Source: Aminivibrio pyruvatiphilus (GTDB taxonomy: Bacteria; Synergistota; Synergistia; Synergistales; Aminobacteriaceae). Taken from it: a stretch of 64,000 bases of DNA. The notes under the pieces were generated by a model. It did not search any database. It worked only from the letters and a program-made list of their open reading frames with translations, and was not told the DNA's origin. The DNA lies in the NCBI RefSeq assembly GCF_004366815.1, contig NZ_SORI01000004.1:124001-188000 (forward strand), given 5' to 3'. The translations under genes and the position numbers were made by a program. Positions 25,503-34,188 of the stretch are shown piece by piece; position 1 is the first letter of the stretch, and each line of letters begins with the position of its first letter.

Positions 25503-27485
25503 TTGAAACGTACGCGTTGGCCTCTATCCTGGGCGGTCATTCTTCTTCTGTTTTTTCTCACGGTGCCTGCGGCGGCCTCCTATGACGCGACACTCCGGAC
25601 GGCCAGGGAATTTTTGTGGAAGACAGTCACTTCCGGGGGCGTCAGTTGCGGTTCTGTGGCTGTCATGGACGGTGGGAAAATAATCTTTTCCGATGGTTTC
25701 GGTGCCGCCGACAGGGCGGAGGGGAGAAACGCCGACGGCAGGACCAGGTTCAACATCGGCTCGACGAGCAAAATGTTCGCCGCCGCCGCGATCCTCATTC
25801 TGGCGGATGAAAACTGGCTGAATCTCGACGACCCGGTTGTACGGCATCTGCCTGAATTTGTCATGAAGGATCCGCGGTACAGGGACATCACCATACGGAT
25901 GCTTTTCAACCATTCATCCGGGCTTCCCGGTTCAACCTTCGTTTTCGGGTACAAGGCCGACGAAGACCCCCAGGCAATATTGATCGAAACTCTCAAAGAG
26001 AGCACCCTGAAGCACGATCCCGGCGCCATGGGCATCTACTGCAACGACGGGTTCACCCTGGCCGAGATGGTAGCGGAACGGGTTTCCGGAAAGCCGTTCC
26101 TCGATTTTTTAAAAGAGAAGGTTTTTGACCCCCTGGGCATGAAAGATACGGGTGCAAGCCTGGGGATTACCGGAGGAAGGCTTGCGGAATTCTACGGCGA
26201 CGACGGAAAAAAATACCCCCGCGAAGTAATCACGGTCCTTGGCGCCGGAGGCCTGTCCTCTACCGTGGAGGATTTGTGCCGTTTCGCGGGCGCCTTTATC
26301 CCCGGCGGAAAATCTTTCCTTTCTCCCAAAATGCTGGAAGAGATACTCCGTCCCCAGCCGACACCCTTTGCGGCTTCACTGAAGGGACAGACCATCCTCG
26401 AAGCCTTCGGCTGGGATTATGCCCTTCTCCCCGATTATCAGGAACTGGGCTTCCAGATGGTGGGCAAAAGCGGAGGGACTACGTTCTATTCCACCAATCT
26501 CCAGATTCTTCCTTCCCGGGGTCTTGCGGCAGCTGTCATTTTCTCCGGCCACGGCCCCGCCCAGCAGGCGACTTCGAAAATTCTGGAGGCCCTTCTGAGG
26601 GACAAAAACCTCCCGGTGCCGGGCACACCGCGGGTCATGGCTCCTGGTAGGGCTGAACCGGTTCCCGCAGAACTTCTGGCCTTTGAAGGATATTACGTGG
26701 ACGCTTCCAGGGCGGCGCTTTTCGCCTTCGAAGCGGAAAAGGGGCTGCTCAACATCAGGCCCCTTCCGGGACAGGCCTCAGGGGCCTCCCCCGCTCCCCT
26801 TGTCCTCGAATATAGCGGCGGGTATTTTCATGATTTTGAAAGAAAGGAGAAATACTATTTCACTGAGGCCGGAAATGAAATCTTCCTGGTTATGGCGGAT
26901 CTTCCCCTGTACGGAACGGATATTCCCTCCTTCCAGAAGATCTCTGTCCCGGACAGGCCCAATCACCTTGCCGTCGATATGGACGGCACCGTCTGGCTGC
27001 TGCGAAACGCTTCCCCGTTTCTCCAGTCTCCGGATTTTTTGCTCGTCCGGTCATCCAGGATAGCCGAACTGCCGGGGTACATCGATTTCTTCGGAATCAA
27101 GAAAGTGGAATCCGCGGACTATGCGGCCATTGCGGCAACCGGGTTCCGGGACCAGTCATCCCTGCACCTGTTCAGGAAGGGGAATGAAATCAGGGCGAAG
27201 GTGCTGCAGTTTGTCTTCTCGAGGGAAGATACCGCACCGGCGGCCAGGTGTGAAAAAGTGGTCATAGGGGCGGAAGGGGAAAATGAATGGAGGCGGGTTG
27301 AACAGGGGGCAATTTTCTCTTTCACGAAGCCCGCCGATGGCAGGATTATCGTTATTGCAGAAAAAGAGGATCATCCCCTGCTTTTTGACAGCATCACCGA
27401 CGGGGGGGAAATCTTTGTTCCGGAAGGAAGCTACCTGTTTTTTGCCGGCCGGTCCGGTGATGTTTTTGAAATCAGCTTCAGATAG
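25503..27485 (+). CDS. Secreted class C beta-lactamase-fold serine hydrolase
   Basis: 660 aa. After a signal peptide (~residues 1-26, VPAAAS) comes a serine beta-lactamase/penicillin-binding fold: catalytic SxxK as S87-TS-K90 within FNIGSTSKMF, and a YxN motif Y179-C-N181. The catalytic domain ends near 400; the ~250-residue C-terminal part is beta-rich and resembles the lipocalin-like appendage of such esterases/peptidases. It probably acts in the periplasm on D-amino-acid peptides or esters rather than as a true antibiotic lactamase. TTG start at 25503 is supported by AAAGGAGG ~8 nt upstream. A strong palindromic terminator follows. Confidence 0.88.
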   Translation: MKRTRWPLSWAVILLLFFLTVPAAASYDATLRTAREFLWKTVTSGGVSCGSVAVMDGGKIIFSDGFGAADRAEGRNADGRTRFNIGSTSKMFAAAAILILADENWLNLDDPVVRHLPEFVMKDPRYRDITIRMLFNHSSGLPGSTFVFGYKADEDPQAILIETLKESTLKHDPGAMGIYCNDGFTLAEMVAERVSGKPFLDFLKEKVFDPLGMKDTGASLGITGGRLAEFYGDDGKKYPREVITVLGAGGLSSTVEDLCRFAGAFIPGGKSFLSPKMLEEILRPQPTPFAASLKGQTILEAFGWDYALLPDYQELGFQMVGKSGGTTFYSTNLQILPSRGLAAAVIFSGHGPAQQATSKILEALLRDKNLPVPGTPRVMAPGRAEPVPAELLAFEGYYVDASRAALFAFEAEKGLLNIRPLPGQASGASPAPLVLEYSGGYFHDFERKEKYYFTEAGNEIFLVMADLPLYGTDIPSFQKISVPDRPNHLAVDMDGTVWLLRNASPFLQSPDFLLVRSSRIAELPGYIDFFGIKKVESADYAAIAATGFRDQSSLHLFRKGNEIRAKVLQFVFSREDTAPAARCEKVVIGAEGENEWRRVEQGAIFSFTKPADGRIIVIAEKEDHPLLFDSITDGGEIFVPEGSYLFFAGRSGDVFEISFR

Positions 27486-27570
27486 GCGCCGAATCTTTTT
27501 CTGAATCAGGCCATTGTCCTATAAATGTGTAAGTGTTGCATTGAATGACGGTTTTCGTCACAAAAAAGCA

Positions 27571-27606
27571 GCGGCTTCCTGCCGGCAGGAAGCCGCCGTT
27601 TTTTCT
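27571..27606. terminator. Bidirectional palindromic terminator
   Basis: A 26-bp perfect palindrome (27571-27596, gcggcttcctgcc and its complement) with an A-run before and a T-run after, between the convergent hydrolase and UPF0145 genes. Confidence 0.9.
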
Positions 27607-27626
27607 GCTGGAACTCCAGGGGAGAC

Positions 27627-27959
27627 TTATTTCTCGAGCTTTACGGCCGTCCCGTACCCGATCACTTCCGCCGCTCCGGAGGAAACGCTGGTCGTGGAGA
27701 GCCTGAACCCGAGCACCATATCCGCTCCGGTTTTCACCGCCTGTTCGGCAATTCGTTCCATCACCAGGGCTACAGACTGGTCGATCATGGCCCGGTACTG
27801 GTTCAGCTCGCCGCCGATGGTCCAGTTTTTCAGGTTGGAAGAGAGGTCCTGGACGATGGACTTCGAGAGGCAGCAGGACGCAGTCACGCAGCCAAGGTAT
27901 TCGTATTGCCTTCCGGGAAGACTGTCCACGGTCAGCACCGGAACGTTGATTTTCGGCAT
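27627..27959 (-). CDS. UPF0145/YbjQ-family protein
   Basis: 110 aa. The sequence has the family pattern: YLGCVTASCC near the N-terminus, a helix with MERIAEQAVKTGADMVLGFR, and a GYGTAVKLE C-terminus. These small proteins form pentameric rings; function unknown, sometimes proposed in heavy-metal or membrane-stress responses. The ATG at 27959 has GGAGAAGG just upstream; a longer open frame upstream reads into the neighbouring gene's sequence and is not used. It starts 36 bp after the end of the upstream membrane-protein gene, so both may form one operon. Confidence 0.88.
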   Translation of the reverse strand: MPKINVPVLTVDSLPGRQYEYLGCVTASCCLSKSIVQDLSSNLKNWTIGGELNQYRAMIDQSVALVMERIAEQAVKTGADMVLGFRLSTTSVSSGAAEVIGYGTAVKLEK

Positions 27960-27994
27960 TTTTCCTTCTCCTGTTCCTTTATCTCGATTCATGG

Positions 27995-30067
27995 TCATCT
28001 TCTCCTTCTGAAGAAAAAGAAGAACATGGCAAATACTGCAAGGATTCCCGCAAGAATGACCAGGAAACGGGGCAGGAATCCCAGGTTTTTGAAGGTGTCG
28101 TAGAAAAACTTGCCCAGAAGGGGAATTTTCCTGCACAACACGGCAAACTCGAGCCTGTCCTTTTCTTTCAGGTCCTCGAAAGCATATCCGTCGGCAAGGC
28201 ATTCGACGCTCTGCCTGGCGAGGTTTTTCCCCACCGCCCCGGTGCCTTCCGTGGCGTATATGTCCCAGAGGGCGATTCCGGGCTTTCCGGCCTTGCGGAA
28301 AATATTGACGAGTTCGGCCCGGTCTTCCGGCGGAACAAGGACAGCCTCGTGGGCCTTGCCCGAGTTGACCGAGCGGAAGTCGGTGATCTGCAGCAGGTCG
28401 ATGATTTCGTCCCGGGACCATGCGCTCCAGAATTCCGGGCCGTAGCTCTTCAGGAAAACAGCGGCTGCCGCAGGATAGAGTTCCATGCTTTCGGCGATGT
28501 GTGCGGCGGCTCTTCTGTTCCCCAGCAGGAAAATCGTCCTATTCATGTCAGGCTTCAGGACCTGCCATATTTTCCCGAAGAGCCCCTTCTGCCCCGCAAC
28601 AGTTGCCAAAGCGTCAGGAGATATTCCCCGGACCGGTGCCCCCTCCAGCACAAGGGTCAGCAGGCCTGCGGCGGCATCCCTGTTGTCTGCGAGGTCGGGA
28701 AGAGTAAGGAGGTTTTCGTTGAGCAGGTGCCAGTCGATCTCTCCCCTGCCCCACTCCTCGGAAGAAAGGTAATTCTGCACACCGATCTTGCTGACCGCCT
28801 GCAGAAAATCCCGCCCGTAGGTTTTGTACAGTTCCGGAAGCTTCGGACCGAGACTTTTCGCGAGGAGCCGAAGTTCGCTCCGGTCCGGCGCTGAAACGAG
28901 CATGGATTCAAAAACCTGGACCTGACCCTGGGCCAGCAGCTGGCCGAAAACGTCCCAGAGGATGCTCATTTTCTGGAGCACCGGCTCGAATTCCGCCCCT
29001 TCGCTGATCTGCCCGGAAACGTACTCTCTGACCTCTTCGGAAAAGGACAGGATATGGGCACTCTGGATCATGGAGTCCGCTTCGGACCGGCAGATCCGTT
29101 CCCAGTTTTTCAGCAGCGACCCGATGTTCCGGTCCACTTCGTCCCGCATGGAAGGGCCTGCTCCGTTTTCACTCTTCCACCACAGCGTCTCCGCGCTGAT
29201 TTCCGCCTTGTACTCCTCGAAGAAGGATTTTCGCATCTCCTCTTCAAGGCGGTCACGGGCTCCAGCCATGTCATACACTTCAAAGGCAAGAAGCGCCCAT
29301 CCGATGACCGGCACCAGCTTCGCGAGCACCTTTCCAGCTATTTTTATGACGAGAAACTTCATTATCCTCGTTATGATCCTTCTTCCGAGAAGGACCAGCG
29401 CCACGCCCACAAGTCCCTTCAGGGGAACGGCCCCTTCGGAAAGGCCGTTCTTCCTTCCTGACGAGCCGTAGGACATGGCCGCCCTGTCGGTGTTCGGGAT
29501 GGGAATTGTGTTGTAGACCGGAAGGCGCTGCCTGAGGATGCCGAGAAAGGGTTTCCGTATCCGTTCCATTGATTCCTTCAGGTGGATCTGTGCCTCTTCT
29601 TCCAGGCTTTTCAGTATCTCCCTCTGGAATTCCTCGCTGACGGAGGAAAGCCGGGGCTGGAGATCGGCGAAGAATAGCTCCACGAGTTTCCTGAGATCGT
29701 CATGGCTGCCCGCTCCCGCCTTAGTCTGCTTCCACCAGACGCTGAACGTCCCTTCCTCCTGGGGAAGCCTGGTTTCTTCCAGAGCCTTCTCCACGTTCCT
29801 GTAATTCGCCTCGACAATCTTCGTCAGCCTGTTGTTGGCCCACTGGTCGAGGGCGTTCTTGATCCGGGAACGTTCATCGTCCACAATGCTCGGTAGTTTT
29901 TCTATCTCGGCCTCGGCTGTTTTTGCGGCAACCTCGATTTCGAGCAGCATTTTGGCAAACAGCCTTTCGGCGTCCTCCCGAGAAGGAGCCGCAAAAGAGG
30001 AGGCAGGAACAAAACAGAGAAAAAGGACGAGGAAGTGCAGTATGATTTTCGGGAAAAATAGCTTCAT
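27995..30067 (-). CDS. Exported, membrane-anchored protein of unknown function
   Basis: 690 aa. The N-terminus is a signal peptide (FLVLFLCFVPASSFAAPS). Residues ~30-220 are a charged coiled-coil-like helix. A hydrophobic pair (GLVGVALVLLG and ~GKVLAKLVPVIGWALLAFEVYDM, ~residues 218-270) suggests membrane contact. The C-terminus is a single transmembrane helix followed by RRRR, so the bulk is probably periplasmic and the tail cytosolic. No catalytic motif is evident. The family is unknown to me. The neighbours downstream (UPF0145) and upstream tRNA-Leu give no clear clue. ATG start 30067 with GGGAGGT about 7 nt upstream. Confidence 0.75.
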   Translation of the reverse strand: MKLFFPKIILHFLVLFLCFVPASSFAAPSREDAERLFAKMLLEIEVAAKTAEAEIEKLPSIVDDERSRIKNALDQWANNRLTKIVEANYRNVEKALEETRLPQEEGTFSVWWKQTKAGAGSHDDLRKLVELFFADLQPRLSSVSEEFQREILKSLEEEAQIHLKESMERIRKPFLGILRQRLPVYNTIPIPNTDRAAMSYGSSGRKNGLSEGAVPLKGLVGVALVLLGRRIITRIMKFLVIKIAGKVLAKLVPVIGWALLAFEVYDMAGARDRLEEEMRKSFFEEYKAEISAETLWWKSENGAGPSMRDEVDRNIGSLLKNWERICRSEADSMIQSAHILSFSEEVREYVSGQISEGAEFEPVLQKMSILWDVFGQLLAQGQVQVFESMLVSAPDRSELRLLAKSLGPKLPELYKTYGRDFLQAVSKIGVQNYLSSEEWGRGEIDWHLLNENLLTLPDLADNRDAAAGLLTLVLEGAPVRGISPDALATVAGQKGLFGKIWQVLKPDMNRTIFLLGNRRAAAHIAESMELYPAAAAVFLKSYGPEFWSAWSRDEIIDLLQITDFRSVNSGKAHEAVLVPPEDRAELVNIFRKAGKPGIALWDIYATEGTGAVGKNLARQSVECLADGYAFEDLKEKDRLEFAVLCRKIPLLGKFFYDTFKNLGFLPRFLVILAGILAVFAMFFFFFRRRR

Positions 30068-30368
30068 GGTCAGTTGTACCTCCCGGGTCTATGGCGAGGA
30101 TTGTATTGGATTCCTTCAAGGACCGCACAAACCTGAAACAACCAGGAAAACCCTCGAAATTCCGCAGTTCCGGCAGAATGTCCTGATCGGGTGCCTTGAA
30201 CAAAGGATGGGTCCCAGTGACCGATTACGGTCAGCATGATAGCATGAAGGCGGATTTTTTTCTCCCCGGCACATGGCCCGGGATCTATTGAAAAGCCAGG
30301 AATCGGGGGAAATTGAAGAAAAGCGAAGAAGAAACAGATTACGTGAAAAAAGCCGAGTTTAAAAAAAC

Positions 30369-30454
30369 TGGTGCCGGGGGGGGGACTCGAACCCCCACGT
30401 GGTCGCCCACGGCGGATTTTGAGTCCGCTGCGTCTACCATTCCGCCACCCCGGC
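30369..30454 (-). tRNA. tRNA-Leu (anticodon CAA)
   Basis: 86 nt on the minus strand with the acceptor GCCGGGG pairing CCCCGGC, discriminator A and an encoded CCA (plus-strand tgg at 30369-30371). The anticodon stem CGGA/TCCG encloses the loop CTCAAAA, giving CAA, which reads UUG leucine codons. The long variable arm (GTGGGCGACCACG region) is typical of class II leucine tRNAs, and the T-arm GGGGGTTCGAGTCCCCC is intact. Confidence 0.97.
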
Positions 30455-30519
30455 CGGCACTGGTAATTTTTACCATACTCTATGATGGATGTCCAGCGGG
30501 GGACAGAGCAGGCTTCGCG

Positions 30520-31113
30520 TCATTTTTTCCGGCAAAGGAAAAGCAGCGGCAGAAGAAAGAAAGGGAAAAGGCGGGTTCCTGTACTGCATCCGGCCCCTAT
30601 GCCGTAAAACCATCCGTCACCGTAATCGTCATCCCAGTCTTCATCCCACCTGATCCGGGCGGCGGAGAAAACCGCCGAAACCCGCTGACCGTCAATTGTC
30701 CTCGTAATCCTAAGGTCTGCCCGCGTTCGGCCTGTGATTTCCATGTAATACCGTACATTGTCAATGGAGATTTCAAAGGAGCGGAAATTGTACCATTGAT
30801 TGACCCACTCCGACTGACGATAGTCTTCCCTGATATTGGGAGAGGGAGACACGGAAAAAGTTCCATCCGCCAGGAATCTTCTGATTCTCTCGTCGAAATC
30901 ACGGCCCCACCGGTCATAGGAGTATCCGGAGTCGATGGTGATTCTTCCGCTGTCCCTGAGAACAGCCTGTTGTCCGTTGATGGTTACGTTGACGCTTCCC
31001 GAATATTCCCATACGCCCCCCAGGGGGTAACGGCTGTAGGCTCCGGATGGACAGGCAGAAAGGAAAAGAAGGAGGAAGACCGGAGCCGGCAACAGGCATG
31101 CGAAACGTTTCAT
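30520..31113 (-). CDS. Putative lipoprotein with a Synerg-CTERM-like sorting tail
   Basis: 197 aa. The N-terminus has a lipobox, FLLLFLSAC, so Cys21 may be lipidated. The C-terminus, GAGCSTGTRLFPFFLLPL followed by LFLCRKK, matches the small-residue GC(S/N)xG, hydrophobic helix and basic end described for the Synerg-CTERM sorting signal, found in Synergistota. The middle is an acidic beta-rich domain (WEYSGSVNVTIN, MEITGRTRADLRIT). Having both a lipobox and a CTERM is unusual. Neighbour downstream on this strand is tRNA-Leu; upstream is the repeat-rich secreted protein. No enzymatic motif seen. Confidence 0.8.
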   Translation of the reverse strand: MKRFACLLPAPVFLLLFLSACPSGAYSRYPLGGVWEYSGSVNVTINGQQAVLRDSGRITIDSGYSYDRWGRDFDERIRRFLADGTFSVSPSPNIREDYRQSEWVNQWYNFRSFEISIDNVRYYMEITGRTRADLRITRTIDGQRVSAVFSAARIRWDEDWDDDYGDGWFYGIGAGCSTGTRLFPFFLLPLLFLCRKK

Positions 31114-31136
31114 TGTTCTCAGCCCCTTTTGAAGTT

Positions 31137-31165
31137 CCGGGGATGAAGAAATCCTCCATCCCCGG
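31137..31165 (-). terminator. Hairpin after the secreted repeat protein
   Basis: A perfect 9-bp stem ccggggatg/catccccgg with an 11-nt loop, 14 bp after the stop of the 31179-32957 gene. It lacks a long T-run, so termination may be partial and allow some transcription of the lipoprotein gene. Confidence 0.55.
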
Positions 31166-31178
31166 AAATATCAGCCTT

Positions 31179-32957
31179 TCAGTTGCTCTCGGTGACGGAA
31201 CCGTCGCTCCATGTCACCTGGATCTTGAACTGCTTCTGGCCCCTCCTGCGGAGAAAGCCGTCGTCTTCCACGAAGAGCATGAGGTTGCTGTTCGGCGGTA
31301 CGTCGAAGGATACTGTACCGTCCGCCCGGTTCAGAAGGCCCCTGCCCTGAGCTGTTATGCCCAGAAGGGAGAACCCGTTGCCCGGTATGGTGTCCCAGAC
31401 GGCCATGCCGGTTGACGAACTGCCCTGGAGGGTCATGCTTTCAACCTTCCCTTTTCCCGTGATCTGCAGCTCGAAAACCCAGTCCTTGTTTCCGCTTTTT
31501 CCGGGGCGCTCTCCCTTGCCGACATAGTCGCTGCTCGAAGCCTGCCGTGGAGGGGAAAGTCTGAGCTCGCGGCTTTCCTTTTGAACAGGCCTGCCGGGTC
31601 CCCTCTGGGGGCGTCCCGATGAAGGTGACTGAAGCTGCCGGGAGAGAACCCTTCCGTCATCATAGGTCAGCGTTACCGCTGCTCTGGTTTCCGCTTCTGA
31701 AAAGGCGTTGTTGTCCTCATACCAGAGATGGAAGACCGAGGGACCGGACACCGGGATGGATACGGATCCGTCTGCCCTGTTGAGAATGGCGCCGTCGGTG
31801 CCTGTGAGCACCACAAGCCATTTGCCGTTTCCGGGTATGGTATCCCATTCACCTGACACTCCTGAAGTGGTGTGAATATTTACCGCCACTATGGTTCCTG
31901 TTGTTTCCACCTTGAGCTCAGCCTCAATGTCCGGTTTGCCGTTGCCTGCCCGCTGTTCATTTCTTCCCGTCAGGTCACGGTTTCCGGGGCCGAGGAGCAC
32001 CGCGCTCCCCGCGAAGGCGTCTCCGGCAGGCCCTGCCTGTTTTTCGTCCACTGCCCGCTTCACCACGGAACCGTCGGAGAAAGTGAGGCTCACTTCAAAG
32101 GTTGATCTTCCCCTTTTTATGGAGCCGTTGTCGGTCAGGCGGAGATCAAGGGCAGTCCTTCCCTTCAGGTCGGCTTCGATGCTTCCGTCCTTGCGGTTCA
32201 GTACTTTTTCGGAGGATGTGACTGCCACGAGCCAGGCACTGTTTCCGGGAAGAGTGTCCCATTCGGCAGCATCTCCCTTGATGCTCCTCACGGTTACGCC
32301 GGTCAGTTTTCCGCTGCCCTGGACCACGACCCGGATAGCCTCGTCAGGAACACCGTCCCCGGCCAGCTTTTCGTAATCGCCGGTGAGATCCCGTTTTGCC
32401 TCGTCACTCCACCTGGCCGACAGGATTTTAACCTGGGCAGTCTGTTCGGGCTCTTCCTTTACTGAGGGGGGAATTTCCACTGTCGCCGAATTTTCGGATC
32501 CGTCGACAAAAAGGGCGGTGAGGGTGAATTTTCCTCCCCTGGCGAGGGAGCCGTCGTCGTGGACCGTGAGGACAAAGGAGGCGCCAAGGAGGAAGGGAGT
32601 GATGGGAAGACCTCTGCTGCTGTCCGTCAGCAGCTTTCCGGCACCGTCCTGAACGTGGATGCCCGGAATGTTGTTTCCGGGGGTGGTGTCCCATGTCGAT
32701 TTCCCGTCTCCGGAACGGAGCGAGAAATTCGCCAGGGCGCCGATGCCCGTGATTGAAACGGAGAACACTGCGTCCGGATTGCCGTCGGGGGCGGCGCTTT
32801 CTCCAGGACCGAGGATATCGCCGGGGCCGAAGCCGGAAAAGGAGAAGCTCTGGATTTCTCCCATGGCGGCGAGTGCGGGGGCTGCGAAGAGAAGAGAAAC
32901 GGCAGCCGCGGCAATGAGCAGAAATTGGATTTTCAGGTATTTTTTCACGGAAATCAT
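31179..32957 (-). CDS. Secreted protein built of four tandem ~120-aa repeats
   Basis: 592 aa. A signal peptide (FLLIAAAAVSLLFAAPALA) is followed by four repeats. Each has a core W-D-T-x-PGN (WDTTPGN ~89, WDTLPGN, WDTIPGN, WDTIPGN), then an LNR(K/A)DGS turn, an acidic D(N/D)GS strand and a closing DGS-V segment. A proline/serine/arginine-rich linker separates repeats 3 and 4. The pattern suggests beta-sandwich domains on a cell-surface or extracellular protein, perhaps with calcium-like turns. It shares orientation and a short gap with the CTERM lipoprotein. No family or function recognised. Confidence 0.8.
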   Translation of the reverse strand: MISVKKYLKIQFLLIAAAAVSLLFAAPALAAMGEIQSFSFSGFGPGDILGPGESAAPDGNPDAVFSVSITGIGALANFSLRSGDGKSTWDTTPGNNIPGIHVQDGAGKLLTDSSRGLPITPFLLGASFVLTVHDDGSLARGGKFTLTALFVDGSENSATVEIPPSVKEEPEQTAQVKILSARWSDEAKRDLTGDYEKLAGDGVPDEAIRVVVQGSGKLTGVTVRSIKGDAAEWDTLPGNSAWLVAVTSSEKVLNRKDGSIEADLKGRTALDLRLTDNGSIKRGRSTFEVSLTFSDGSVVKRAVDEKQAGPAGDAFAGSAVLLGPGNRDLTGRNEQRAGNGKPDIEAELKVETTGTIVAVNIHTTSGVSGEWDTIPGNGKWLVVLTGTDGAILNRADGSVSIPVSGPSVFHLWYEDNNAFSEAETRAAVTLTYDDGRVLSRQLQSPSSGRPQRGPGRPVQKESRELRLSPPRQASSSDYVGKGERPGKSGNKDWVFELQITGKGKVESMTLQGSSSTGMAVWDTIPGNGFSLLGITAQGRGLLNRADGTVSFDVPPNSNLMLFVEDDGFLRRRGQKQFKIQVTWSDGSVTESN

Positions 32958-33095
32958 CTCCTTTGCTGATGAGTTTAGCTATGAATTATTCTAATTATAC
33001 CATATTGATAGGTTTTATTATTCCGGTGTGAATTCCCTCTTCCATCAGGGGGGGAGTGTATAATGAGGGCATTCAATATCAGGAGGGTCAAACGG

Positions 33096-33566
33096 ATGAA
33101 TAAACTTTTCATACGGCAGTATGTTCCTTCAGGGGATTCCGGGGCTTCCTGCGCTCCCTGCGCAGAAACAAACAGCTACCTTGTTTCCATGATCGAAAAT
33201 CTTTCGCCCAAGCTGGCGAACCTGAATATACAGCCGGTTCTCCAGGTCATGGAGATCCATGCCATAACGGAGAGAAACGCGGGAAAGCTGAATTACATCT
33301 CTTTCTTCTCTCCGGAAATGGGAATCCCCGAGGAAAAAAGCATCGAGGAGGTTCTTGGAGTACCTGTAAGCTATGAAGAGTGTGAAGGGTGCCTGCTCCC
33401 CGACGGTACACCCTTCAAGACCAGGACCCTGGGAGTCGAGGGCAGGGAATACCAGGCTCTGCCTCCGGGAGTGCTTACCGATGGGCTGATCCGGGTTGTC
33501 TTCTCCTCTCTGGGAGGGTGCTCGGGCGGAAGCTGCGACAGCTGCGCAGGCTGCGGACAGGGCTGA
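33096..33566 (+). CDS. Small cysteine-rich protein, upstream partner of the cobalamin adenosyltransferase gene
   Basis: 156 aa from ATG 33096 (AGGAGGG 8 nt before). A CAPC motif sits near residue 22, EECEGCLLPDG near 108, and the C-terminus is CSGGSCDSCAGCGQG: five cysteines in 13 residues, a likely metal- or thiol-binding tail. The pattern resembles DUF2703-like cysteine proteins, without certainty. It is 16 bp upstream of the cobalamin adenosyltransferase gene and likely in the same transcript, so a metal- or redox-linked role near B12 metabolism is possible. A TATAAT box at 33059-33064 may drive both genes. Confidence 0.72.
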   Translation: MNKLFIRQYVPSGDSGASCAPCAETNSYLVSMIENLSPKLANLNIQPVLQVMEIHAITERNAGKLNYISFFSPEMGIPEEKSIEEVLGVPVSYEECEGCLLPDGTPFKTRTLGVEGREYQALPPGVLTDGLIRVVFSSLGGCSGGSCDSCAGCGQG

Positions 33567-33582
33567 GACGGGAGGGACTTCC

Positions 33583-34116
33583 ATGGGAGATGTCTGGATC
33601 ACCACAAAAGGCGGAGACAAGGGAGAAACGTCCATAGGGAACGGCGAACGAATACCGAAGGACCATCCGAGAGTCGAAACCTACGGCACTCTCGATGAAT
33701 GTCAGGCACACATAGGAATGGCCCGGTCGCTGTGCGAGTACCCCGAGATCTGCGAAAGGCTGTGCATGCTCGAACAGGAACTGGGAAAGCTCATGGGCTA
33801 CATAGCCCTCTTTCCCGGACTGTCCTGCCCCGATATCCTCATGCTGGAGGAAATTACCGAAAAAGTGGCGGAAGTGACGGGAAAGAATTTCCGCTTTGTC
33901 CGCCCGGGCGATTCAACGCCCGGGGCTTCACTGCACGTGGCCCGGACCGTGGCGCGACGGGCCGAGCGCACGGCGGTGGGGCTTTTCCGGACGGGAGAAC
34001 TCGCCGAAGACGCCTACAGGTACGTCAATAGGCTCTCGGACGTCATCTACGCGCTCTCCCTCTGGTATGACCACCTTGAACGGGAGAAAAAGGGCAAACC
34101 TACAACCTGTCCATAA
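33583..34116 (+). CDS. ATP:cob(I)alamin adenosyltransferase, PduO/CobA2-type
   Basis: 177 aa. The N-terminus VWITTKGGDKGETSIGNG is the PduO family ATP-binding signature, and the C-terminal half has the conserved FVRPGDSTPGASLHVARTVARRAER and LNRLSDVIYALSLW-like helices. It converts cob(I)alamin to adenosylcobalamin in the cytosol. The ATG at 33583, with GGGAGGG upstream, is chosen over a longer open frame that overlaps the preceding gene. The gene follows the cysteine-rich protein by 16 bp. Adenosylcobalamin would serve mutases or aminomutases elsewhere; no such partner is in the window. Confidence 0.93.
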   Translation: MGDVWITTKGGDKGETSIGNGERIPKDHPRVETYGTLDECQAHIGMARSLCEYPEICERLCMLEQELGKLMGYIALFPGLSCPDILMLEEITEKVAEVTGKNFRFVRPGDSTPGASLHVARTVARRAERTAVGLFRTGELAEDAYRYVNRLSDVIYALSLWYDHLEREKKGKPTTCP

Positions 34117-34131
34117 AGTTGTTTCAGGCAC

Positions 34132-34160
34132 TTTTGCAAGTACTTCTCATGCAGTATAAT
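34132..34160 (+). promoter_or_regulatory. Promoter of the GntR regulator gene
   Basis: A perfect -10 TATAAT at 34155-34160 with a weak -35 (TTTTGC, 34132-34137) 17 nt upstream, ~30 nt before the ATG. Confidence 0.55.
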
Positions 34161-34188
34161 GAGTACATTGTGCTGTAAGGGGAGGTCA

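Noticed and set aside
27960-28421. Extended N-terminus of the UPF0145 protein
   Set aside because: The extra codons overlap the next gene in another frame; ATG 27959 has a ribosome site and gives the normal family length.
33063-33095. Start of the cysteine-rich protein at 33063
   Set aside because: AGGAGGG lies just before ATG 33096, and the extra 11 residues overlap the TATAAT box.
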